Origin: Cinclus cinclus
Lineage: Eukaryota > Chordata > Aves > Passeriformes > Cinclidae
DNA: 64,000 nt
Reading direction: 5' to 3'
Assembly (NCBI RefSeq): GCF_963662255.1
Contig: NC_085046.1
Span: 137,469,762 to 137,533,761, forward strand
Shown here: piece by piece, positions 14,169-27,464 of the stretch
Layout of the letters: every line of letters begins with the position of its first letter
Numbering within the stretch: position 1 is the stretch's first letter
Notes under the pieces: generated by a model
What the model was told of the DNA's origin: nothing
The model's input: the letters and a program-made list of their open reading frames with translations, nothing else
Databases searched by the model: none
Made by a program: the position numbers and the translations under genes

Positions 14169-15063
14169 ATTAATGAAATCCTGATCCCACACTCTCTCCC
14201 CTTACAAAGAAAAAGGGAGAAGTTGAGGAAGATTACTTCAAGTTAATCCTGCCACATTTTCAGGATCCTTGTGCTGGAGTGTCTCAGTGGATATGCACCC
14301 AAATAGACAGGAAATCAAAATACTTCCCTTTTCAATTAACTATCACAAAGTTTCCCTGTTCCACACATATATTAAAAGTGCATTTTGAGCAGAAGCATTT
14401 AAAGGGATAACATAAAAGTCAGGAAATAAAAAAACCAGAACATCAAAGTCACAGTAATTAGCTCCACATGTCCAGCTGATAATTAGAGATGTCTTTTTTC
14501 TTTTTCTAATAAAGAAAATAAAGACACCAGAGTGGATGCTACTTGATTAAATAAGCTATGTAATTGTTATGGCCCCATAATCACAAAGTCAGGGCACATC
14601 TCTTAGCTCAGACCATACATGCATCTGTGCCACAAACAGATTTTCTTCATTGTAGCAGTCCCTGTCCTCAACTCCTGTGCACAAAGGAAAGAAACATTCA
14701 TAAATAACCCTGCTCCATGAGTGTGTCTGGGAGAAAATTACTTGTAAATGTCAAGAATGGCTGATAATAACAGAGAAGACAAGCACAGAGAAGGAAACCA
14801 TTCTCTGTGTGCATTTGCAAGCTGGTTTGGCCACAGCATGATCAGTAGGTCGCAGTTTGGCACAGCAGTTTCTATTTGATTAGAAGTTCCTCCCAAATAT
14901 GCAAAAAGAGCTTATGAGCTATGGGAGCTCAGCCTCTATCAGAGGAAGCTCTGCAACATTCTCTCAAATGAAGTAAATTTAAACGTTTTTCTACATGCCT
15001 TCAAAGCAACCACTACCAGTGTCCAAAAAGATTTTAAAAGCCAACAAGGTAGAAAATTACTGC

Positions 15064-15105
15064 AAAATATTACATGCAATTACATGCATTACATGCAATT
15101 AATAT
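15064..15105 (+). repeat. Short tandem repeat, unit about TTACATGCAA
   Basis: Three to four imperfect copies of a 9-10 base unit (TTACATGCA/ATTACATGCA). The array is short and local. Confidence 0.8.
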
Positions 15106-15370
15106 TACTGCAAAAGTACCTGTTGTAGTCAGGACTCTTACACGTCTTCCAATTAGAAGTACCCCTTTTGCAAAGGAATCTATTCTCATTATCCCAACTG
15201 TACCACTGCTGCCTAATCCTATGCATTCCTCTCAACATTTACCTGCTCAGTCCTCACTCACCACTACTGCTCACACACTCCATAATACAGCAGTTACTTT
15301 AGGTTCAGCTGTAAATAATGCATGCCCATGCCTGCCATCTAAATCCTCTTAAGTTAGAAGTTATTTCCAG

Positions 15371-15580
15371 TCATAAAATCATAGAAATTAGAGGCAGAAA
15401 AGACCTATTAGGTCATTTAGACCAAAACCCCATGCCAATGCAGGATTGTTCCCTGCAGTACACTTTCTACTGCTTTGTCCAGTCTAGTTTTAATTGTCTC
15501 TGGGGAGCACTTTAAATGTCTCCTAAGCGGTGTTGCTTCTGCTTCTTTCAGAAGGATTTTCCACAGGCTGAAAGCCATGC
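15371..15580 (-). mobile_element. Old CR1-family LINE, 3' end
   Basis: The + strand begins with TCATAAAATCATAGAAAT, the reverse of the ATTCTATGA-type CR1 tail. It continues with AGACCTATTAGGTCATTTAG, GCCAATGCAGGATTGTTCCC and TTGTCCAGTCTAGTTTTAAT, ending near ATTTTCCACAGGCTGAAAG. This is the reverse complement of a 5'-truncated CR1 3' region. The 'gcaggattgttccctacag' block is typical of an older amniote subfamily rather than the young bird-specific ones. Confidence 0.75.
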
Positions 15581-18578
15581 TTGACAAGTGAGTCATGCTT
15601 ATTTAAAAGCACTGGTCCTGGTAAAGCTCTACAGCTTTAGCTCGTGCCTTTTGATGCCTGATTAGCATTGTCTAAGGCATGTCAGCCGAGGTCTTTGAGA
15701 AAGAAAAGTATATGAGGAGTTCACTGTTTCTGATGCAGTTCTCTACAATTACTTGGAAGTAATTTAGTGCTGGCAGGCTGGCAAGCTTTGCAGCAGTTTT
15801 ATTGCTTTGGGATGTTGCAAGACCACATCTGTTTTGTCCTGCAACCTCTGTCAAATGTATCTTTACCTGTTTGGGTGCCACCTACTACAGGGCGAGTGTA
15901 CCACCATGAGAACACACTGTGATGTGGGCACTTGTATCATTGAGGAAAAACACCTGTCAAGGGATGGCAAAAAGGGTGATGTGCTATGTACCAACTTGTT
16001 CATAACTTGGGAAGGAAAATTTAAGGAGGAAAAGAGTAATTTTCTTTCCTGAGAAGTTTCTTGTCCTTCAAGCACTGGCTTGGTGTTCAGATCAGAAATG
16101 CATAGGAACGGTCTTGGGTTCAGTCTGCTACAGTACCTGGCCAGTTTTCTGAGGGTACAGACTGATGGCAGCCAAAGTGTGTGTGAAATGCTCTGTCAGC
16201 TATCTAGTGCACAGAAGAAGCTTGGGGGGAAAAAGAGTGCTCACATGTGAAACAGGATGTGATGGGGTGGGAATGTGGTGTGGAAGTAGGGCAGGAAAAT
16301 CACCTTTCAGCAGAGCTCTTTTGGCCCAGTCACACTCACTGTGAAACTGCTCCCAAGCAACACTGCTTCACCCAAAATCCCAATACAGAGTAAGTGGGAC
16401 TCACCAATGTAGCAATAGAGCACAGCAGTGAGAAAAGGCTGACAGAAGTAGATGTAGTTCAGTTTTGAAGTAAAGAATTGTTTTGGATGTTGTCTAGAAT
16501 CAGCTGAACTTCAAAAGCTGTGACAAACACAACCAACAAACTGTGTTGTGCCTAACTTAACTAAATCCTAAAAACATCTTATCTTCTATGTTTATCTTAA
16601 AGCCAGATAGCCTTGCCTATAAGGTAGTACCATGACTACACAGGAGAACAGAAAACTACATAGGAAACCAAGGACTGGTTCTCCACTGTCAGCTGAGAAA
16701 ACAAAAGAGATCATATGAACAAGCAAGGGGAAAAAAAAAAAAAGCATTTATTAAAAAATGGCATTTATTCCAGTAAAAGCTTATGCAAAATCTGATCTTC
16801 TACTCCAGCAAAGACATGCCAGCTGAACTGTGCAGCTACCCATTGACATCAATGCAATGCCAGGGCATTCACACTGTCCCATTCCCTCTCCGGAACCAAG
16901 GTTCCTCCAGCCTTTTGCTTCCACAGAAAACAACAAACCTCAGACAGAAAAACTCAGAGAAATTAATTTCCAAATGAAGTTTGTAGGATTTATCATGGAA
17001 GAGCATGTTCATGCATGTGCACTTTGTGGGAAGGGGAGAAATGGCAAAATGGCAATTACACGGCTGATGACCACCAATCTTCTCAGCGATGTTTGTACAG
17101 GATGGATGAGTTGTCAGCACTTCCTCAGCCATTTACCACACTGTCCCTCAGCTCATGTCCAAACCAAAGAAATACATATGTAAAATATCCTATGATTCTT
17201 TTAAAGCCTAACCTGGACAGTTCTTCATAAAGGCTCACTATATTGTGAGAAATGCAAAATGTGATGACAGAAAACTTTTAACACGAAAACAGTTCCTCCA
17301 TAAGGTCTCCTGGGGAAGGAATGTTCCTTCAGCCCATGTTTTTCTACAGAAACATTCATGTCATCTCCCATGCTTCATGCCCCACTTCACCTAAAATTCC
17401 AATGTGGTAGGTTGTCCCAGCATAAAGAAGCAAATAAGTAAATAAAAGTTAAGCCAGCATATTTAAGCAAGCGCCAATGCACTTCAGCTACTCTGGTCCT
17501 GGCTCTGTTTCACTCCACATACAGAGTCTTCAAGAAAAGAGCTGCAGATTGCTCCTAGGATGCAAAATGTTCTGCGCCAAAGGAATTTACAAGCTTCCAC
17601 ACCAGCTCAGGCAGATGTCTCCAGGTGCTGAAGTGGCAAGGACAGCAATGGAGGATTGGCAGAGTAGCACGATGACTAGCTGTGCCACAGATAAAGAGAG
17701 GCTGAGAAAGGCAAAACAGTGAACAGAGCATGGATTGAGGTAGGGTGAGCAAGCTGTTCATGACCTGGCCCTGAATTTCCTCTGAAATCTCTACTCATGG
17801 TAGCAAGCTGATGTGATGATGCTGACCACAGCAGCTATCAGACACCTCAGTCAGCATCAGCAATAGTAAAAGCCTGGAGGAGAAGGCAGGGAAACAGCTA
17901 TCATGCAAATCCACCTCCAAGTTGTGCAAGAATGCAGCAGCATCCATTAGCTCTTACTAAACCTGGAAAGAGCTTTTCCATTCAGAGGCTGAGCCCTGCA
18001 CACAACCTCTCATGCAGACAGGAACTTTGTACCTATGTGGTCATGATCTTCTCCACCACCTGCAAACCCAGTTAATGCAGTGCATCCCAGTGACATCTCA
18101 GGAGGTGCTGAGCAAACTGCAGATCAGATTGTCTCACACGAGGTATTCCTGCCCACCCCACAGCACACTGGCCAGCAGCAGGCTGAGCAATGAGAGGAAC
18201 AGAGGTGACACTCCATGACAAACCACAGAAGGAATGTAGGAAAGAGAGTAGGTCCTCTCTACAGTTGAGTACACAAATAAGGGCTTCTTGAAAACAGATA
18301 AGGGTTTCTTGAAAGCTTCCTGCTCATGGGTCTATTCCTCTTAGGCCTTAATAGAGATTTAAATTTTTCAACCTTCTCTTTGGTCAATGGAAATAAAACT
18401 GATGGATAAAAATCTCCCCCAGGAATATACACACAAAAATACAGTTGTAAAGATGCCCTCATAGCAGCCACCCATGCTCTGACTGGCAGCTGCTCAAAAA
18501 AACATAATTTCTTGAGTACAAAATACTAAGTAACACCATATTTCTTAGCTCATGTCCCACCACAGTTTCATTTCAGCA
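15581..18578. other. Non-coding DNA, nothing recognised
   Basis: There are several open frames of 60-117 codons on both strands near 15.8-16.1 and 16.8-17.2 kb. They overlap each other on opposite strands and have no splice context, so I treat them as chance. No repeat family was recognised. Confidence 0.5.
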
Positions 18579-18690
18579 CAGCAAAACCTCATTAATTCGC
18601 ACTTTTCTTATCCGCACACCTTATAATTCACACATAAAAACAGCAGTCAGCAAAGATTTAGCAACAATGTGCTTTATTGAGGTCTCATGT
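18579..18690. mobile_element. Possible pogo/Tc1-like DNA transposon remnant
   Basis: ACAGCAAAACCTCATTAATTCGCAC is followed by two further TTAT..CGCAC/TTCACAC motifs, a style seen at the termini of pogo-like elements. A loosely inverted match, TGTGCTTTATTGAGGTCTC followed by GTTGCTG, lies at about 18669-18694. The inverted repeat is imperfect and no TA duplication can be fixed, so the call is tentative. Confidence 0.25.
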
Positions 18691-18694
18691 TGCT

Positions 18695-21600
18695 GAGATT
18701 TCATTATTCCTGCAAAATATGCTACCGTTCATTCACTAGTACAGTAAGACTTCAACATCACCATAAATATCTCAACATAGAGATAGGTTCACACTAGCAA
18801 AGTTTGGGTCCAAAGTCCACAACTAGGAAATGCCAAAGTTTTAAGCTGGAGGAGAAATAGTTGCGCATAAAGGCAAAATGAAACTAGATTGTGATCACAG
18901 CTTGTGGTGTTTCCTGCATTATTGTATTTCCTGGCCTTTTAAAAGCACCTTTTCATAGGTCATGGTAAGAAATGGATTCTTACTTGCATCTAAAGAAACT
19001 TGTATCACAGAACACAGAGGAGGCTTTAACACACATTTGTACTTCTTCAGCTCTGGAAATATCTTCAGGAATTCTGGACAAAGGGTCTTTAATGGTCCCA
19101 ATGCAATTCATAGGTACGTTTATGGCAGTCACTAACCCATCCCAGACATCTTTTCCCCCTGCTCCCCAGCAGTTATTGATTATTGGGAAGCAAATGAGAA
19201 CCCCGGCCTTCAAGAGGTTTATTACTGGCAAACACATGGCAGGCAGGAACCGTGTACAGCTGCTTCACACTGGTCCCAGTGCTGCAAGGCAAGCCATAGG
19301 AGTCAAGACACTCACAGCTCAGTCTGTGTGACAGGTATGGAAAGTTGAGGGTTTGGAGATTGTGTGAAGTTTAGGGTTACAAATTAGTTCAGAGAGTCTG
19401 GAGAAACAAACTATAGCAACAAGCAGTATGAAACATGTGTTTGTCATTACAGTACTTGGACACCCTAAAGAGATGTTAAGATAAGGGTGTCCCTCTCCTC
19501 TACATGCTGAAAGACTTTCCAGTGTTACCTAACTCAGTGCCTTGGGTCCTACCATGGCTGGCTGATTGTTAAAACTTCCTTTAAGAAGACTGCATTTTCT
19601 TGAAGTTCAAGCCTTCAGCTCTTCAGGGTTAAGCCTACCTCCCTGCTCTGCCTCTAGGCACAAACACACATTAGACTCACACTTCTAGCCCCAGGGCTGC
19701 CTCACCCTCACCTTCCTCCCGCTTCTGAAGACAAGGAGCACCAACCCCATCTCCACCCCCTTCTCCTCCCAGACCTCCACTCATAATATTCTCAGATTCT
19801 ACACTATACCAGTTTCTTTGCCTCTGTTGTGTGGTAATGAATGTTTAGTAAAATATTTAACAAATTAATTACTAAATGTTAAGACATATCCTTTCACAGA
19901 GCACAAATGACTGCATTATTCAAGCAATGTTTTTCTTTCATTGTTCTGTAAAAAGTAGAGTTTTGTTCCAACTGCCATGCTTATTCCTATGTTTTGTTTA
20001 TTTCAAGAAAAGATGCAACTATTTTCATGCAAATTGTATCAGAAATTATGGGAATATTTTCTATTGGTATACACTACACGTCTGAGATTTCAAGAAAACA
20101 CGAAGGATAAGTCCCTAATAACAGCAATATATGTATTTTTTATGGACAACAGAGTGACATAGTTATTACCATTTTATAAGATTTCCCATTTGATTTTAAC
20201 ATCAGCAATTTTCTTTAGCAGAAAAGCTGTCAAACTACTCTCAGGAATAACTTCTTTGTTCCACAACTGTTGTTCCACACTCTTCTGCCCACTTTCCCTG
20301 CAACTGTGTGCCAGATCACAAGAGATATCTGATGCCTACTGCAAATTTCAACCACATGATTTAAGACACAGGTTTGCCATGTCTACACAAAAGCTTTTTA
20401 GTATCTGAGCTCTTTTGGATGTCTGTAAAACTACTTTCTCCAACACCCAAAATTTAAAGGTATGAAACCGTAGAAGCAACTGTCAGACTAGTGCAATGAT
20501 GCGAAACAGAAGCCAATGCTCTGTTTTGCAAGATGTGAGAAAATCCCTGGCACACAGAGAAAACCCAATTCCCATGAAGTTTAAAACCTTAATACCATTA
20601 TAAATTGCTTTATCTGGTGCATTACCTCCAGCCTGTGTTCTTTACATGCTGGTTCTACTGCAGCTCAGGATGCCCTTCTCATCCACATAAATATCCAGAC
20701 TTTCGTGAGTTTGCTCAATCTTTAGACTGAAAAATATCCCAGGAAAGAAAGTTGCATGGTCCAGCTCCACATGCATAAAACATATTGCTATTTGTCCTTG
20801 TTTACCACCAACTTATTTTTCTCACCATTTCCAAAAAAGGCCCTATCACCCGGCTTGCAGCCTGTCAGGAGCGAGAAGGCATTTGAGGCAACTTTTGAGA
20901 GGTCATTTTGCTTCAGTGTAGTAACACGATGGGAAATGCAGACTTTGTCACAGAAAACATGGTTCAGGTCCTCCCAGAGCTGATTCATTCCTGTCCTTTG
21001 GGGAGAGCAGCAAGAGCTGCAGAGAAGCAGCAGTGCGAGTCATCTCAAGACTGAGGTGATTATTCAGCTGCCATTAGCTTTTCTATTCCCCTCATTACAA
21101 ATGCAGATCAAAACACTCTACAGCTGTGTAATATATGCTTCAAATATTCTACAAAGTGTTAACTGAAAACAGATCTCAGGAATTCAGACTAATTTTTTTA
21201 ATTTACTATTCTCTCTGTCAGTACAGGCAAAACATATCTGCTTTTTAGTAAAACAGAGAGAACCAAAGGATGCAAATGAGTAGGCAAAAACAGTTGCACT
21301 ACCTGCAGTTAAACTTGCTGGTATCATTTTCATTCAGAAACTCTCAAAAGCTACAAGTAAGTTTACTATTAGAAAACACATAGTTTTCCAACTGGAAGCT
21401 CAAATTACTTTAAAAAAAAAAAAGCCAACATAGAACTTAAAGACAAGATTTTAATTTTTCAACACAGAGAAAGGTGATACTGCTCTTCTCTCTATGTTTT
21501 CAACATTTTCACAGTTTATAATAGTAATATTGAAGATCTAGATTAGATGTTTTTTGATAGTCCATGACTGCCTGGGTTAAAGGCTCTGTTTTACTTGTGG

Positions 21601-22429
21601 ACCTCAGCTGTGCCACCCAGCCACTGTGGCTCAAAGAAGCCTACCATGATTAGCTCAGCTTCCAGTGCACTTCAGGTCACTTTGGAAACACCACTAGAAG
21701 GAAGATTAAAAAATCATGATTTGGTGTTCTCCCCAGTCTAGTTATGTACAAAATTTCCGGGCATGCCATGAGATAACTGCATGTCAGACTCACCATGCAT
21801 GACTTGCGTGGGCAAATACTATCCAAGAAAATTACAGAAAAATTTCCAGAATTCTCAAACTCTTTCCAGACAAAATTTATGTGCTTGGAAATATCAGGAA
21901 AAGGCTTATGTCTATTTGGCAGCCAAACATTAGCAAGGATAAAGAATCACGAAGAACTGACTGGTTTTTGTCAGCCCTCTTACTGTTGCAGCCTCTTCTG
22001 TGCCTGTCAGAAACACACAGCAACCAGATTCAGAACTAAGTTAGCACCAAGATTTTCAGTGGGTTTTTTCCCTGTGAGATCAGTTGCAAAAATCTTTTCT
22101 AATCATGAAAGAAGTGCAAGGTGCAAACTCAGGACCTCCTCCTTCACCATATCTCTCATGAAATCATTGAGTATCTGTTTAGCTGCATTTGATGTGCACC
22201 AAGCACAAGGAAGAAAAGTTGCCTACAGCCAAGTGTGATGAGGATGTTTTAAATCTCTCCTAGGAGCACCCCAGAGGAACTGGAGAGGCTCTAAATGAAA
22301 GGCTACAGGTGTTCTATACCAGACATGCCCATTTAGACACTTTGCCCTGATGCTTTTTATAACATTCCTCTCTAGGATCTTTTTATGTTTCATATTCTTT
22401 TATTGCAGTACCAATTAGCTGAAACAACG
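18695..22429. other. Non-coding DNA, nothing recognised
   Basis: The longest open frame here (147 codons, + strand, 21795-22238) has no splice-site support, no recognisable domain and no sign of a retroposed copy. I regard it as chance. No repeat family was recognised. Confidence 0.5.
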
Positions 22430-22483
22430 ATATGACATGATATGATATGATATGATATGATATGATATGATATGATATGATAT
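22430..22483 (+). repeat. (TATGA)n pentanucleotide microsatellite
   Basis: About ten copies of TATGA, perfect except for one TGACA variant at the start. Length variation is likely. Confidence 0.97.
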
Positions 22484-22811
22484 TCACCCTGCTGTGAATA
22501 TTAAGGAATGCTGAGGATTGAAATAGAGAGCACTACTAGAGAAATAAAGTGGATTTTATTAAACAGAATTAGAGGACAATACAAGTCTTTTTAGTTTGTC
22601 TTGATAAACTGCATTTCAGGGAGATTCAGGAAGTGTATTTAGGGACTGCAATAAATTTATGTATTTATATATTTGGTAAGATACCTCCTCCTGTGTACAG
22701 CTCTTGGTACATCAGGACTTCTTATTAACCGGCACTCTCAAGCTCACATAAAGATCAATAATAAAACCTCTCTTACCCATTATGAAATACTTAACTATCA
22801 CACAATCACAC

Positions 22812-22897
22812 CATGTTTAAGGGACCATAGTGGGTCATCTGGTCCAATCTCTCTGCTCAGGCAGGATCATCCTAGATCATATTGTGCAGGTTTGCTT
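22812..22897 (-). mobile_element. CR1 LINE, 3' fragment (left part of a split copy)
   Basis: The + strand reads GGGTCATCTGGTCCAATCTC, CTGCTCAGGCAGGATCATCC and TAGATCATATTGTGCAGG. This matches the reverse complement of avian CR1 ('gtcatctggtccaacctccctgctcaagcaggatcatcctagag'). Similarity stops at about 22897 and resumes after 23480, where an LTR has inserted. Confidence 0.75.
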
Positions 22898-23480
22898 TTA
22901 TCCTGACTCCAGACAGGAAAGTGTCAATTTTTGCCATAGCCAGAAGAGGCACAGCCAGAGCCCAGGGATTTTTCTCTGCCACCTCATGTCATATTCCAAG
23001 GGTGGGGTGCAGGGAGTCTCTTCTGAGGAGAAAGGGCTCCTTCCAGTCAAGTAAGCATGGCAGAGGGAGTGGTGAGGTGGCCCTGGTTCCCAGCTGGATT
23101 TACCTGCTGGGTAATACCAGTTCTGAGCCAGAGGGAGTGGTTGGATAATGCTGGATCTGAGCTGGGAGCAGCGGGGTAGTATGGTAGAGGGAGCGGTCCA
23201 GTATTTTCTATTGCTTGGGGTTTCCACAGTAAGCAATGATGTTTCTTTTCTTGCATCTTCCCTCATTATTGCTGCTCTTACTGTTTTTCTTATCTCATTG
23301 CTGTTTCCAGTAAATTGCCCTTATTTCAACCCCTGAACCTTACCATTTGTGCCTCCAATTCTCCTTTTCATCCCACTGCAGGTAAGAAGTGGTGAAAGGA
23401 GGGAACAAGCAAGCAGTGCATGGCTTGGAGTGTTTTCAGTGGGGAAACTAAATTGGAGAATACCATTCCTAAACCACAAC
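22898..23480 (+). mobile_element. ERVL-type LTR inserted into a CR1
   Basis: The right half is recognisable: AGAGGGAGCGGTCCAGTA, TCATTATTGCTGCTCTTACT, CAGTAAATTGCCCTTATTTC followed by AACCCCTGA, then CTCCAATTCTCC, TCATCCCACTGCAGG and a terminal TAAACCACAAC. These follow the order of avian ERVL LTR 3' parts. A 5-base TGCTT lies at both edges (22893-22897 and 23481-23485), consistent with the 5-bp target-site duplication of ERVL elements. The left boundary is less sure because the 5' end does not start with a clear TG. No internal retroviral sequence remains. Confidence 0.65.
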
Positions 23481-23585
23481 TGCTTTCAGAGAGTTTTTTA
23501 GTATCCCCAATGAGGGAGACTCCACCTTTTCAGTATCATCATCCACCTGAAAGCAGTCAAAAAATCTTTTTTAACCTCATTTGAC
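23481..23585 (-). mobile_element. CR1 LINE, continuation of the split copy
   Basis: TTAGTATCCCCAATGAGGGA followed by GACTCCACC matches the next CR1 block ('gaatatctccagtgagggagactccac'). Behind it is a decayed version of the 'cagtaaagaagttcttcctcat' block. It joins the fragment ending at 22897. Confidence 0.7.
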
Positions 23586-26500
23586 AAAATGATGTTGTCA
23601 AGTACATGGATGCTGCAAGAAAAGAGTCTAGCATTACCCATGTCATCTAGAAATGGAGAGCAATCAAGTGATAAGCTCCCCTGAGAGAACTGAGGAGCTT
23701 CCAGATCAGCCCTTCTGACAGTCTTTTTTTAACCCTTAAGTGTGTCACAACACTTCCATTGTGTAGGTCAATTTGCAAACTGATAGCACTGTTCTACCTC
23801 TCCATGCCATGGAAAGAGAATTACAAATTACATGCACTGTGATACTCTGCCTATGCAGACAGCTACAAGATTCCATTGTTCTTTCCTCTCCATAGCCCCT
23901 CTGCTCTACAACTCCCCATCTACTGGGTGTGCACTAAGCACCTCCTTATACTCCAATTAATGTTTTAAGTAGATTTCCTTCAAAACCCTTAATGAGATTT
24001 CCAGCATTAAGTCAAGACACAAGTTTTTCTTCCTTTCAGAGCTCTCTACCCAGGTAGAAAGCCATAAAGCCGGGCACACGTGTGGTTCCAGGGGCAGTAA
24101 GGGAAGGAGAGGCTCAGTCCTGAGCACTGGCCTGGCTTTATCCCTGCTAGTACCTGCTACATCTGAGCTCACACCCATTTGGAATTAGTGAACTTTCAAA
24201 TCACCCTGCCTCCACCTGCTAATTTTGGGATGGCAGTAGCAATCTGGCTCATTGGGTAGGTACAACCTGAAGCAGGCACTATGTCATCTCACAAGGGTGT
24301 TCATTTTCTCTCCTTTATCTCATTGGTATCCAAATATGTTCCTCTTTCAGCAACAGCAGCTAGTAATCTATGAATGACACCAATGATGAGATATTATTCT
24401 CTCCTGTTTTGTAACAGACAGATTCACAGTATTAAAACTAGGATATAACTGAAAACCTCCCAGTCTGGATGCAGTGATTTGTTATTAAATGTCATCCTTT
24501 TCTGCCACATCTGGGAGTTTGATTTGCAACATGCTTGTTCTTCTGATAATAGAAAACAAAAAAGATGTTAAAAAGCTTCCTCCCCTGCAAACTAGAAGAG
24601 AGCAGTTTCCAGCAATGCTTCTTCTTCCCCAGAGAGAAAAAGCCCACCCTGTAATGATTGTAGAAGGTCTTATTTAAATGGTTTTAAAACAATGGGAAGG
24701 AGGAAAAGGGAGTGAAAAAGGGGACATTTAAGTGTTCCAGAACTTTGAACAGATTTGTTCTTCTCATGCTGATGCACACTGTGCAGCATTAGATCACATG
24801 CTGCTAATATCATGTTGATTTATAGCCTGCATAAATGGAAATAAATGGTATTTTCTGTTACCCAGAGAATAATAGATGGCCCTGGAATGAACACAACACC
24901 ACATTCACACAACAGGCTCCGTTCATGTCACAAGCAAGGGGAGTGCAACTTCGTAAGGGCCTCTCTGCCATTCCCACCAAAAATCTTTGATACCCACTGA
25001 TTTTAATGAGTAGGAGTGGACATTTAGGACAGTATTTTCCAAAGTGTCTGAATGATTTAGAAACCAAGCTGTGGTATAACAAAGCAGGGGAAATGCGGGG
25101 TGAATTTCTCCCTTGAATAAGAAACTGGAGACACCCCAGGTCTTTCCACAAAGTTCACCAACCACACAAGCTGGTCAGGATCCCCTGCGTCATTTCCTCC
25201 ACTTCTTCCCTCCCCTGCAAACCTCAGGGCTTTTTCTCATCACTTTCCTCCTGGCCTGAGTGACTTGAGCTCCCTCTTGAGAAAGACTTTCTTCAAACAC
25301 GGTGTGAGCACTGAGACACAGGGGAGCTAAGCCTCTGAGCTGGTGAAACCCCTCTGCTACCTTTGAAAACGTGACTTCAGGCACTGAATCACTCCAAAAT
25401 CATTTCAAAACTTACCCATAGTGCCTGGCACTAAAACTTTAGTTTTAGTTTTAGAGACTCCAATCCACTCTCGGATTGTGGGCATACAAGCAAAAGCACC
25501 CTGGTTTAATGACTCATTAGTTAAGCTATTAGGTTTTACTTTACAACCAGGGAGGGTAAGTTTGTGCAACTGGCCAGTTACCATTGCTCAGCTGATGAGC
25601 CATACCCTGGTAAGATGTGGCAACCCTGTTGCTTTTGAACATCTGCCCACACCCTCCTCCATTATAATGAGGTCTAATAGAGCTCCAAATAGCTTTGGTT
25701 CCAAAACAATCTCAAACAAAACTTCTCCTTTAATAGACCTTCAGCACTGCCAAAACACTCACATTTCAGGCTGAAAGACTGAGTATTTAACCTCAGGACA
25801 CAGATGATTTTCTGTTATTGTTGCTGTTGGCAGAGAAGGGAAGGTTAAATAAGTTTGAGACAATTTCATTTTTGATTCTGTATAAATATAGTCATGTCCA
25901 TAGTGTTTTCCATTTCTCTGGTTAGATGATAAAACCTTATAATTAATGTATGTTAAATTCCATGCTGTAATTAAAGGAACAGCTGGTGAGTTGTTGGTTG
26001 ATGGTTGAAGGTTGTCTGATGCTTCATGTATTAAGATTTTGCTTCCTTTTGCTTCCTTATAACTTCGCACTACAACTGAATTCTTATCTTTATTTTTGCT
26101 TCCTGACATACTTGCATCCTAACTGTACAGTCTTTACAGTTATGGGTTTGGGTGTTGTGTGTGTGTGTTCTGAATATATAATTAATAGCTTAATATATTA
26201 ATAGAACATTGAAACTATTGATACTTATTCATCCCTGAACAGGTGTTATTATATACTATGCAGATGACAATTAAAAGATCTGGGTTCAACTGAGCACAAA
26301 AATTTTGCTGCGCTGCCACTGTAACATTATTCATTTATTTGGCTACTCTACCTCAGTAGGGATAACTAAAATGAATTAAGAAGATGAAATTTATAAAGCC
26401 ATTGCCCTTCATAGCCAGTATCTTATGATGCCCCACACTTGACACTTCATAAGAGATTGAAAACTGACAACAGCTTGACTGGATGGTTGGGCCTGCAGTG

Positions 26501-27423
26501 TAGTGGGGAAAATGTTCTCATACCTGCTCATCTTGTGGAGCTGACAGTGACAGGACAAGGAATTCGTATAAAACTCTTTGATTGCTTTGGTGTTCTGTGC
26601 TCTCCAAAACACACAGGGATGTAAGCACAGAAAAATAACTGTCTCCATCACGACTGCATGCAACAAAACTAGAACCCTAATGCAAATCCTTGCAAAAGAA
26701 GGATTTCTGGAATTCCTCTACAGTGGATGCACACTAGCTTAGATCACCATTAAAGGCACTGGATTCTTTAATCTCTAGTGAATTTCAGCTATTAAAGCTC
26801 AAAAGGTCTAGAGGACAAACTGTAGGATGTAGGCACATAGGAGCATCTTTTCTTCAGTTGCCACAGCTAAATTTGCCAAGGATCTTGAATCACAGTCCTT
26901 AGTGATGCAGAAACAGTCATGTAGTCACCAATGAAAGAAAACTTGTGCCTTTTGTCTGACAGGTATTTGCTAAAGGAAAAAGCAAGAATACACTAATTAG
27001 GACAATAATATATGCTGGATATACACTGCATTCTGGCAGATACTCTCAACTTGGACAACTCAGTGAAACAGGTGAGGGAGAGAAGGGTAGGAAGCAAGAC
27101 AGGGATGAAGTTAAATGAAATCTTCAGGATTCCTTAACAAATAAAAACAAGGGTCCAGGACAGACTTTTGTAAATGCTTTCCTGCTGAGTAGTTTATATA
27201 GGAATATTCAGTTTCTCAGGGAGGAGGTAAATGAGAAGAAAGTTCATTTCTCCTCTCACAACTTTAATAAGAAAATAAGCCATTATCTTATTTCTTTAGC
27301 ATCTTCATCAAAAACTAAAGCCAAAACTACTAAAGCAGACACAGCTGAAGCAAAGCAAACCTGAATAATCTCTTGGCTTCAGCTCCATTTCATCAAGGTC
27401 AGCCACTAATACATGTAAGTGTG
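23586..27423. other. Non-coding DNA
   Basis: No exon or transposon was recognised. A perfect short hairpin, CTAAAAC-TTTA-GTTTTAG, lies at 25431-25448 and continues as TTTTAG repeats to about 25454. Open frames up to 117 codons lack splice context. Confidence 0.5.

Positions 27424-27464
<41 letters not shown>
27424..27464 (+). repeat. Compound (TA)9-(TG)n microsatellite
   Basis: A TA array at 27424-27441 is followed directly by a TG array at 27442-27464. Confidence 0.97.

Noticed and set aside
21795..22238. 147-codon open frame on the + strand
   Set aside because: No splice sites, no recognisable domain, no retroposition hallmarks; compatible with chance in 64 kb.
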